Shown here: positions 46,816 to 55,477 of the stretch, one piece after another
Numbering within the stretch: position 1 is the first letter of the stretch
Layout of the letters: every line of letters begins with the position of its first letter
Assembly (NCBI GenBank): GCA_022836615.1
Contig: MU405336.1
Location: forward strand, 56,027 to 120,026
Source: Annulohypoxylon bovei var. microspora
Taxonomy: Eukaryota; Ascomycota; Sordariomycetes; Xylariales; Hypoxylaceae
Length of the DNA: 64,000 nucleotides
Reading direction: 5' to 3'
The notes under the pieces: generated by a model
Seen by the model: only the letters and a program-made list of their open reading frames with translations
Databases searched by the model: none
What the model was told of the DNA's origin: nothing
Program-made: the position numbers and the translations under genes

Positions 46816-48960
46816 ATGGCGGAAACAGCACCCCTCCCACCGAACGAATCGGTCCACCAAGCCGGTGGCGGCCAGATGGGCGTCGAAGATCGCAGTATCA
46901 AGGAAATCAAATCGTCTACGTTAAAATACTTGGAACAAATTTACGCCGCGCACGCCTCGGCTGTAGACAAGCAATGGAACAAGGAGACGATTGTCAAATT
47001 TCTGCATCATAGGCAGGCGGATAAGGTGACGGACCCGTCCTCGGCCGAAATGGCCGCGCAAGACGTCCTCGACCTAGCTGGTTTCTTGCGCTACATGACG
47101 TCTCCGGCGACCAACGCGCTAGCGCCCCCGCTGGATCAGGACCTGTCCTTTCCGCTCGCTAGTTACTACATCAGTTCGAGTCACAATACTTACTTGACAG
47201 GTAACCAGCTCAGCAGCGACTCCGATGCCGATGCATACCGCAGCGTCCTGCTACGCGGCTGCCGGTGCGTCGAGATCGACGTCTGGAACGGCGACGACTC
47301 CGACGCAGAGACTTCGGAAAGTAGTTCCGATAGCTCTATGGACGAAGATGCTAAAGAGGTTAAGGCTATTCGGAAGGCGAGTCGTAGGGAGAAGCTCGCT
47401 TCGAAGCTCCCAAGTTCCCTCGCTAGCAGGCTTGAAAAGACGTCGTTAGGCAAGAAAATCACAGGGAAGGGCACCGCAGGGGCAGAATCCGCGACGAAGA
47501 AGGAAAAGCAAGCAGTACCTACTGCCGAGAAGACGACTTCGGCGCCAAAGAAGTCGCCAACCCCACCGCCGGGTGTGGTCGAACCTCGGGTTCTGCACGG
47601 CTACACGCTTACCAAGGAAATCTCGTTGCGCGAGGTCTGCGAAGCGATTCGGGAGAGTGCGTTCGTGGTGACGGATCTGCCGCTCATCGTCAGCTTGGAG
47701 GTGCACTGTAGCCAGCAGCAGCAGGAAGCTATGGTCAAGATCATTAACGAGGTCTGGGCCGACCTACTGCTGCCCCACCCTGACGACGACTGCAAGTTCC
47801 TCCCCTCGCCGGAGGATCTACGCCGCAAAATCCTCGTCAAGGTGAAATACGCACCACCCGATGTCCACCTGCCGAGCACTGGTAGGGATTCTGTAGAACA
47901 CCTCCCACCAGATGTCAAGGCCGTTAAGCCCGACAAGGCCGACAAGGCCGAAAAGGCCGAAAAGGCCGACAAGGCTGATCCGAAGTCTAAAACTACCACG
48001 CAGCAAAAGGTCAAGAAGGCTTCCAAGATTATCCAGGCTCTATCCGCGCTGGGTGTGTACACGCGAGGTGTATCGTTCAAATCGCTATCTCAACCAGAGG
48101 CTAAGATGCCAACGCACATTTTCTCGTTGTCGGAGGGAGGCGTGGCTGAGGTACACGAGAGTGAAGCGGCGCGGTTGTTTGAGCATAATCGAGACTACTT
48201 GATGAGAACCTATCCTTCGGGTATGCGCATCGGCTCTTCGAATCTGGACCCCGAGACTTTCTGGCGGAAGGGCATTCAGATTGTCGCGCTCAACTGGCAA
48301 AAGTGGGACGAAGGTATGATGCTCAACGAGGGCATGTTTGCTGGAACAGGAGGCTTCGTGCTAAAGCCCATGGGGTACCGCGGGAAGAAACCAGTCATCG
48401 TCAATACCTCGGAGAGTGCCGAAAAGGAGAAGAAAGAGGAGAAGGTAGCCCCGGTCCCCGCACCCGACACAATTATGCACCAAACCCTCGACCTCAATAT
48501 TACCGTCCTAGCGGCGCAGGACATACCGCTACCTGAGCACGACGACAAGGAAAGCGGATTCAAGCCATATGTCAAGATCGAATTGCACACAGAGCCGCCG
48601 CACGACGAGCACCTGTCCATCACCCAATCCAACACAAACCCTCCAAAAGCCTCTTCCTCTTCGACCAGGGCCAAGGAAGGCGAGTACAAGGCCCGCACTA
48701 AGACGCAGCGCGGGGTGCATCCGGACTTCAAGTCCGAAACGCTAGCGGTGGCTAAGGGGGTCACGGGTGTAGTGCCGGAGCTAGCATTCGTCCGTTTCCT
48801 CGTTAAGGACGACGAGATCGGTCGCGACGACCTGGCCGCGTGGGCGTGCGTCCGGCTCGATCGTCTACGGAGCGGGTACCGGTTCGTGCACCTCCTAGAT
48901 AAGGAAGGGAAAGAGAACGAGGGCGTGATACTCGTCAAGGTCGAGAAGAAGCTCGCCTAG
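46816..48960 (+). CDS. Phosphoinositide-specific phospholipase C
   Basis: A single exon from the ATG at 46816, 714 residues. The X domain carries SSSHNTYLTG (catalytic His123), RCVEIDVW (Glu153, Asp155, Ca2+ ligands), HGYTLT (second catalytic His261) and SLEVHC (Glu295). The Y domain follows a Lys/Ala/Asp-rich linker and includes YPSGMRIGSSN and PETFWRKGIQIVALNWQ. A C2 domain ends the protein. It cleaves PIP2 to inositol trisphosphate and diacylglycerol, feeding Ca2+ and protein kinase C signalling. Unusually, about 105 residues of Ser/Lys/Glu-rich sequence separate EIDVW from HGYTL, where animal delta-type enzymes have about 13. The N-terminus keeps only an EF-hand-like region and no obvious PH domain. 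Confidence 0.92.
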   Translation: MAETAPLPPNESVHQAGGGQMGVEDRSIKEIKSSTLKYLEQIYAAHASAVDKQWNKETIVKFLHHRQADKVTDPSSAEMAAQDVLDLAGFLRYMTSPATNALAPPLDQDLSFPLASYYISSSHNTYLTGNQLSSDSDADAYRSVLLRGCRCVEIDVWNGDDSDAETSESSSDSSMDEDAKEVKAIRKASRREKLASKLPSSLASRLEKTSLGKKITGKGTAGAESATKKEKQAVPTAEKTTSAPKKSPTPPPGVVEPRVLHGYTLTKEISLREVCEAIRESAFVVTDLPLIVSLEVHCSQQQQEAMVKIINEVWADLLLPHPDDDCKFLPSPEDLRRKILVKVKYAPPDVHLPSTGRDSVEHLPPDVKAVKPDKADKAEKAEKADKADPKSKTTTQQKVKKASKIIQALSALGVYTRGVSFKSLSQPEAKMPTHIFSLSEGGVAEVHESEAARLFEHNRDYLMRTYPSGMRIGSSNLDPETFWRKGIQIVALNWQKWDEGMMLNEGMFAGTGGFVLKPMGYRGKKPVIVNTSESAEKEKKEEKVAPVPAPDTIMHQTLDLNITVLAAQDIPLPEHDDKESGFKPYVKIELHTEPPHDEHLSITQSNTNPPKASSSSTRAKEGEYKARTKTQRGVHPDFKSETLAVAKGVTGVVPELAFVRFLVKDDEIGRDDLAAWACVRLDRLRSGYRFVHLLDKEGKENEGVILVKVEKKLA

Positions 48961-49274
48961 GGGGCGATCTTCGAATCGAGCGACGACGAGTCGGAGGATG
49001 AGACGAAGCATCGTCACTTTAGGGATTGCAGGACATCATAGCATCTGATAGCGGGAAGAATGAACAGCAAGCGTGCATCTGTGTACCTCACTTTAAGTAG
49101 GAGGAGATATCAGTTCAGATCAATAGCATTTACGATTTTTGTTCTTTTGGTACCTATTTCGAGACAAAACAAGGTACTGGTCAGTACTGGGTATTGAGTA
49201 ACCCACCATTGCCCCTAAACGCCGACACAATGCCATTCACCCCGTAAATCTGTACATATTTAAAGTCACACATC
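48961..49274. other. Convergent spacer
   Basis: 314 bp between the PLC and Artemis-like genes; 3' untranslated regions only. No other feature seen. Confidence 0.6.
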
Positions 49275-51462
49275 TCATAACTCCGGCTCGACGGTACTGT
49301 GGTTATCCGTCGTGGATATGAGATTGATAGTGTTCCAAATATCACCACCCTCCATATTAGCCTGGGCTGCTCTGAAGGCGCGTAGTCTTGTCTCGTAGGC
49401 GTGGTCAGATAGCGCAGTAGCTTGGGAGTCTTCGAGAATTAATTCCCCGTCTGATGGTGAAGAGGACTCGGCATTTATATCTCGATCGTTTTGGAAAGAG
49501 TCGAAATCCCGTTTAGAATGTTGCAGTGGGGACGAAGAAGGTTGATTAGCTTCCCTTGTAGGCGTGTTGCCTTCATCATTAGGGTCGCGGGGTTTAGGGG
49601 CGTTAGCGGATGGAGCGCTAGGGCTAGAGGGGAGCGGTGCTGCGGCTGGCTGGGTCTCCGGCTCACTTCCCCCCTCTTCGGCTTCCTCCCGCAAATTGCG
49701 CTGCAGCTCTTCTAGTTGGTTTATTAACAGGTCATGCTCGAAGACATCGCCAGTACAGAGATCTCCGAAGAGACCTCGCATTGTGATGCCCTTTTCCATC
49801 CAGCAGGCCGGATCCACGGTGCATGGCCAAATATCCTTAGGCTTGAAAGTTTCAACGAAGTGCCGAAGTTCTAGAAGAGAAGAATGTCTAGCATATGGAA
49901 AAACGATCCGATTAGATAACTTGCTGGGTTGGTCGTTTTCCTCGAGTTTCTTCACCGGATTGCGGGTCGCGTTTACTTTCTTGACGAGTGATTTTAATAT
50001 TTCGGTAATGGACTCCTTTTCTCTAAAGTCGGACATTTCCATATCGATTTCAACATCTCTGGATGTAGCCAGTGCTTTCTTAAGGATGCGCTTGACCTCG
50101 GTTCCTATCTCACCAAGCAATTGATCATTCTCGCTGATTCTGAAAATCATTAGTGTGCGGTATCGGAGGATACGAGATCGCAGACTTACATCTCAATCAA
50201 GGCTAGAATGTCTTCGGTCTCGAGGCTCGGCTTTTGTGCTAGATCGTCACCGCCGCCACCGATGCCTACTTCAACCATGTCTCGCCCGTCCTTAAGGTGT
50301 GCGACGATGGGTTTAATCCAGACAATCGGCTTGGTCTCCATGACGGCGCAGCCCATTCCCTTCTCGCAGCTGTGGATCCGCACGTCTTCGTCTAATGTTA
50401 AGCATCCTTCGCGCTGATTGTTGCCGCAGGTGAAGCCCACTAAATAGGGGGCTTCTTTGGTCAAATGAGTCTGCGCGGCGAAGCGATTATCTATAGATTT
50501 CGTAGCGAGAGACTTATAGACACCCATCTTGTACTTGTCGACGTGGACCTTCAAACGCCGTTAGCGATATTCCTTATGTGTAGGAGTTTATGTCATTACC
50601 TTCGAGTTCAGGGCCTTTGATAAGGCAACCCAGACCTCTTCATATCTACGATAGAGTTAGATTGAAAGACATCAAATGAGAACATCTTGTTACCCGTAAG
50701 TCCATGCTTGCATGCAGAAAACGGTATCTTTTGGATAGCGTGCGATCTTCTCTAAAAGTTCGCTAAGTCCTTCAGCCTTCGTCTGCAGAGGGAAGTTGTC
50801 TAGCATCGACGTATCAAGATAGATGCGATCGAGCGTCTTCAGTCTAGATGAGTACTCGATTATGCTAGGGTTCCTAGCAATGGAATTAACCCACCAGGGC
50901 TCGCTCCTGATATCTCCGGTGTATAAGATAGCTTTTGCATTACCTTCAATCACTATAGGGGTAGTTAGAATGTTTTAATGACTTATCAAGTAGTAGTAGA
51001 CTAACGTACGAAACATTACAGCACCAGCACAGTGGTTGGCATCCAGGAGAGTCACTTGTATGCTCTTGCCAGGCTCTAGCTCGACCTCGGTGGGTGTGTC
51101 GAGAGGGATAGGTTTCAGCACTTTCGCAAGATGCTTATATGTCTGCATCCGCGGATCCTCAAAGATGCCTTTGGCATAGTTCAGCCGACATGGATACTTT
51201 TCAAGGCGAAGCAGAATTTCTCTAGTTGCAGCCGAGCAATAGACGCTACATGACACGATATCAGCGGCATGATTAACATGATTGACAGGCAATTTGTCAT
51301 CAAATCAACATACAAAGGGCTTCTTAGCTTGTCGAGTCCAGCGAGATGATCGCTATGTATGTGGCTTAAGAAGCAAGCCAACGGAGGTCGGCGCTCGAAC
51401 CCGCGAAAGAAGTCGATTCTTATATCTGGGAACTCATGGATGATGCCATTGAACGTCGACAT
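49275..51462 (-). CDS. Artemis/SNM1-type metallo-beta-lactamase DNA nuclease
   Basis: Six exons: 51462-51314, 51245-51010, 50952-50694, 50645-50600, 50548-50190 and 50139-49275, total 637 residues. Phases 2, 1, 2, 0, 2 are consistent and every intron is GT-AG. The start includes LSHIHSDHLAGL, the HxHxDH metal site (His34, His36, Asp38, His39). LLDANHCAGAVMFLIEG and ILYTGDIRSE continue the beta-CASP nuclease core. FPYARHSSLLELRHFVETF and PKDIWPCTVDP belong to the DRMBL domain. The C-terminal 200 residues are acidic and disordered. Family members (Artemis, Pso2/SNM1) open hairpins or resect cross-linked DNA in the nucleus. The layout with DRMBL next to a disordered tail favours an Artemis-like over a Pso2-like identity, as no zinc finger precedes the nuclease. 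Confidence 0.88.
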
Positions 51463-52322
51463 GTTGGCTCATGAGTCATAGGGGAATTGCGGTAGTGCCA
51501 ATGAGGAGCGGGGAATGGTAGGTCTCCCATTTACACATGGTAAAGTTTTCTTAAGTAATATGCCAAACCCAATTTCAACCTGAAGTTCGGTTCTCTTTTC
51601 CATCTCATAATTTACAAAGAAACATGAGTGAAGGAAATGAAACGCCAACAGGCAGAACTCGTCATTTACATGAGTTACTAGAGTACCAGTCCCATAATTT
51701 CGGGGCGTCTTTAGCGTCATACTTAGCGGGGCAACTAGGTAGTGCTAGGTAATACCTACCCCCCCCCCCCCCCCCGCTAATTGTCCCGCTGTTCATCCCC
51801 CACTGTGCCTCACTACCTAACGAAGTACATCTTCATATCTGTGCATCTTACACCTTACATCATATCTCGAAGCATTTCTTGAACGATAGAACCTGTCGCA
51901 TCGCTACCCCATGACTATCATAATGATTTAATCATACTTTTCGAGTGTGTCACTCAAGTACCTAGTTAAGAACATCTGACTGATGGCAAATCTTTGTGTA
52001 CGCCGATTGATGAGGTAGGTAGGTAGGTAGGTAATACGGCGATGAAGTGCAGATACGCCGTATTCCTAAAACGACCCAATTGGTGCGCGCAGAGCTATGT
52101 ATAGACCCTTAAAGGGGGCGCTGATAATATTCCTAGATCTCCCAGAGTCATCTCTTTCCATGGGTTTCCCTGCAAACAATACATCTTTCTACAATATTCA
52201 ACATCTCATTCATCTAGTAGACATCGTGAACGTTGGTGACGCTCAGTCGTGTTAGCTTTAAGTCGAGAAGAAACGGCGAGGCCCTGACTAACACAATTAT
52301 ATCTATTTACCTACCTATAAAC
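51463..52322. other. Divergent promoter region with simple repeats
   Basis: 860 bp between the divergent Artemis-like and methyltransferase genes. It contains a run of 17 C (51759-51775) and (AGGT)5 (52013-52033). An open frame at 51469-51720 on the minus strand has no recognisable similarity. Confidence 0.6.
51759..51775 (+). repeat. Poly-C tract (17 bases)
   Basis: Uninterrupted run of C in the shared promoter of two divergent genes. Prone to length variation and to sequencing error. Confidence 0.85.
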
Positions 52323-53183
52323 ATGTCTTACCTAGCGAATCCTGGCGAAGCATTGCAGATTGGCAATAAAATCAAAATTCCCTTAACGGGCACCCAGGAG
52401 ACTTTGATGGGACCATTAATAGCCAGAGCTAAGGATTCCAAAATGCCACAGCCCATTCTAAACGATTTATACGCGGCTCACACTCTAGACCGGATCGACC
52501 ACGATATTGACAAATTTCATATCGACGACACAGAGGCTGCTATGAATGCGCTTCATGCGTCTTGCATAGATAGGTGGATTGTCGAATTCTTAACGAACAA
52601 CCCGGAAGCCACGGTCGTCCATCTAGCTTGCGGTCTCGATAGCCGATGGCAGCGCCTCCGGCCTGATTTGACAAAAGTCAGATGGATTGACTTGGATCTC
52701 CCCGACGTCGTCGAAGTACGCAGTAAACTCATTCCCAACCCCGAGGGCGACTACAGGCTAGTTGCAGCAGATGCGACTGAAGAGTCGTGGCTCCAGCAGA
52801 TTCCCGCAGATCGACCCACCGTCATTATATGTCAGGGGTTGCTGATGTACTTGGAAGAAGAGGCCGGCAAGCACTTGATTCAACGAGCCGTCGAGCATTT
52901 CAAATCCGGCCAGCTTATCATCGATTGTGTCGGCACTATCATGCTTTCCCTGCAACACCGCATCGAGTCACTGACAGCCACCGGGTCAAGTTTTCGCTGG
53001 GGCGTCGACGAGCCGAAGACCCTAGAGACTCTTCACCCACAACTGAGGATGCTAGACTGTTTGGGTCCGGCTGAAATTGGCGGCCTCTCTCATATGCCGC
53101 TTGGTACGCGTATAATGCTGTCGACTTATTCATATCTGCCCTGGTTTCGGTATCTCAGCTCTTACGTGCGGTTCGCTTTCTAG
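52323..53183 (+). CDS. LCM/PPM-type SAM-dependent methyltransferase
   Basis: Single exon, 286 residues. The ATG at 52323 has a better context (AACATGTCT) and a more family-like start than upstream in-frame alternatives. VVHLACGLDSRWQRL is the SAM-binding motif I of the leucine carboxyl methyltransferase family. VRWIDLDLPDVVEVR holds the acidic residue that binds the ribose, and PTVIICQGLLMYLEEE is the post-motif block. Relatives of this length (TcmP/TetR-cluster O-methyltransferases and uncharacterised LCM proteins) methylate small molecules or carboxylates rather than the phosphatase PP2A, since the PP2A-specific extension is absent. Substrate unknown. No biosynthetic enzymes surround it. 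Confidence 0.8.
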   Translation: MSYLANPGEALQIGNKIKIPLTGTQETLMGPLIARAKDSKMPQPILNDLYAAHTLDRIDHDIDKFHIDDTEAAMNALHASCIDRWIVEFLTNNPEATVVHLACGLDSRWQRLRPDLTKVRWIDLDLPDVVEVRSKLIPNPEGDYRLVAADATEESWLQQIPADRPTVIICQGLLMYLEEEAGKHLIQRAVEHFKSGQLIIDCVGTIMLSLQHRIESLTATGSSFRWGVDEPKTLETLHPQLRMLDCLGPAEIGGLSHMPLGTRIMLSTYSYLPWFRYLSSYVRFAF

Positions 53184-53353
53184 CCCTGCGGGAGTAACGA
53201 GACGGCATCGCATGGAACAATGATTTTATCATATTTTATCAGAAATTTTATACAATTATCATTCGAATTTTCTCATCACCCTCTCTTAATTGAGTACTAT
53301 GCATATACTCACATTTTCCATGTCCTTGTTATAAATTCCCTTGCTATGAAACA

Positions 53354-54235
53354 TCACACGCTCGGTTTGTCAATAGATCTTTCCACCGCACCTAGCACAA
53401 CCTTCAACACAGCATCCGCGGACAACTCCCCCGGCTCTCTGGTCCACGTCACCGTGTCCACCATGTCCCTAAAATTCAACGTCTGCGCCAGGCCGTTATC
53501 CGCGAAGTCCATCGCCCTGCGCCCCGCATCATCATCGCCGACGCGGAAGAACTGCACGCCGACCTGGTACTGCGGCGCCTTGTACAGGTCCAGCGTCCGC
53601 GCGATCTCGATCAGCGTGTCGAACGGGTTATCGTCCGTCACGCCCGTCGTGATCACGATCAGGTTCAGCGGCCTGAGGTTCTGCCCCTGCTGTGTGCCGT
53701 CCCTAACCCGTCGAGTGTACTCCTCGACATACGGGCTTAAAATCGCATTCAACCTATGGTCGAGCCGACACCCGCCGTGCGGCCGCACCGCGCGGAAGAT
53801 GCCGGCCACGTTGTCGCACATGTCGCCCGCGCCCGCCTCGGCGCCGATGTTGAAGTACCCCCCGCGCCGCTCCTTGTGCCCGAGCGCCGCGTACAGGTAG
53901 TACCCGCGCGGCCGGTGGTTGACGAAGTAGACGTCGACGCCGTCGCGGTCGCGCTCCGCGCAGATCGCGCCCACCTGCTCCAGCAGCTGGCCCACCGCCT
54001 CCCAGTGCTCGGCCATCGCCGCCGAGTCGTCGATCAGGAACACCGTGTCGAAGTACGCCAGGAACGCGTACGGGTCCGAGCTGGCGATGTGCTTGCGCTC
54101 GAGCTTGGCGTGGGTGCCCGAGCGCCATGGACGCGGGGTGCTGTTCTTGGGCACGAGGGGGCCGGCGGGTGGGAAGTCTACGGGGTACGGTGGTTGTGGG
54201 GGGGGTTCGTGGGGAGGAGTACGGGCACCCGACAT
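53354..54235 (-). CDS. VWA domain protein, 293 aa
   Basis: Single exon. After a proline-rich N-terminus (about 45 residues) comes the VWA fold: FDTVFLIDDSAAM with the MIDAS-like DxS (Asp69, Ser71; the third MIDAS serine is an alanine), then YFVNHRP, then LNLIVITTGVTDDNP, which supplies later metal-site residues. Fungal single-VWA proteins of this size are mostly uncharacterised; they may act as adhesion- or ubiquitin-linked scaffolds. Codons are extremely G/C-biased in the middle of the gene, so other frames are spuriously open over the same span. It is convergent with the methyltransferase gene. Confidence 0.75.
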   Translation of the reverse strand: MSGARTPPHEPPPQPPYPVDFPPAGPLVPKNSTPRPWRSGTHAKLERKHIASSDPYAFLAYFDTVFLIDDSAAMAEHWEAVGQLLEQVGAICAERDRDGVDVYFVNHRPRGYYLYAALGHKERRGGYFNIGAEAGAGDMCDNVAGIFRAVRPHGGCRLDHRLNAILSPYVEEYTRRVRDGTQQGQNLRPLNLIVITTGVTDDNPFDTLIEIARTLDLYKAPQYQVGVQFFRVGDDDAGRRAMDFADNGLAQTLNFRDMVDTVTWTREPGELSADAVLKVVLGAVERSIDKPSV

Positions 54236-54897
54236 GGTGGCGCTTGATTTTTCTAGGAGGACTCTGTTGACTATTTTATAATGGAGTTGATATTTCCGCG
54301 TCGAGGTACGTTTTTATATAGCTGGTTTTCTTTGTGAGAGAAAGTGAACCGCTGTCTTAGCAGGGTCTTAAATAAGGCATGCATATTAGAGAAACAGATA
54401 TACCTAATGTTATATCCGTCAATTCGGAAGTTTGGAAGTCATAGGTGTGTTTGACGAGTCTTTTCAGAGTTATGAGGTGTAATATTCTATTCAGCGTCTC
54501 ACCATACGCACTGTCAGTGACGTGGATATATACTAGTTATTCCCTAGATTATGACATGCGATAGATTGTTTAAACACCAGTCATTACCTATTTACCAGGT
54601 ACCCGTTCGATTAATATGATTAATCTTAGGAAGTTTTTCCGTATTAGACTAGTAATTGTGACATGTTAACAATGTCTTTGCCACGAACGCAGCATATGGG
54701 ATCATACCTGATTAGGGGTTAAACCTGTGTGAACTAAGACCTCAGGGCCTTTGTGCACTGTGACAGGTTCCGTCTCAGTGGCTGAGTGCCCTGGGTTATA
54801 GCGGTTAACCACTAAATTCTAGCCGAAAGATCGTTATTAGCTAATACAGTATTGATTGATTGCTGATGTAATCACACACTGGGCAAGGCCTGGAGAA

Positions 54898-54914
54898 GGG
54901 TTAGGGTTAGGGTA
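54898..54914 (+). repeat. Interstitial telomere-like repeat (GGGTTA)x2.8
   Basis: GGGTTAGGGTTAGGGTA, about 0.56 kb before the DPP4 start. A short patch of this kind can also act as a telobox-type binding site. Confidence 0.8.
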
Positions 54915-55341
54915 CGACCATTGTTTGTTAATAAATAGTGTCCCAGATGTTCGTGAATTGCAATTTTATGCCATCTTCCATGGAATCAAAAAGGGGCAGT
55001 TCTATGTAGGTTAAAGTAATTGCAGCTTGCTTCGATCCGGCAGTTCGGATCCCTTCTTTATGTCGTACCTAGATGCCTCGTATCGTGATATCGCGATACG
55101 AATGAAGAAGGCATCCCTGGTCGCCAAGGCAACAGCCCGAGAGCCTTAACGTTCCTAAGACAGGAAGGAGATAAGCATAACCAAGAAGCTTCCGCGTAGC
55201 TCTAGGTTAGTTAGCAATCGTTCCCCGCGGTAATATCATGCATAGCGAGCTGCAGCGTTATGCGACTCGCAATTTGCGCGTCGATCACGAGCGAGCTCTG
55301 CCGAGCCTCCCGCAGATTGTACTTAATAATACAGAAGCACG

Positions 55342-55350
55342 TATATAAAA
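55342..55350 (+). promoter_or_regulatory. TATA box of the DPP4 gene
   Basis: TATATAAAA about 128 bases before the ATG at 55478. Confidence 0.6.
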
Positions 55351-55477
55351 GGGCAGACGGTCCATCCCCAATCCCGTATTTAGTCATGCCTCACTCTTCC
55401 CTCTCCCCTTTTGTGAGCGTCGAGCCTGTCTGGATTAGGTACACGAGCGGAGACTATAAATCTCAATTGGCCTAATC

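Larger units (their letters stand above)
54236..55477. other. Divergent intergenic region upstream of the DPP4 gene
   Basis: 1.24 kb with no gene. It holds the GGGTTA-type repeat at 54898 and the DPP4 promoter; the final 150 bases include a TATA box at 55342. Confidence 0.55.

Noticed and set aside
53754..54247. Arg/Val-rich frames of 124 and 163 codons over the VWA gene
   Set aside because: Out-of-frame shadows of a G/C-rich coding sequence; only the minus-strand 293-residue frame has a domain.
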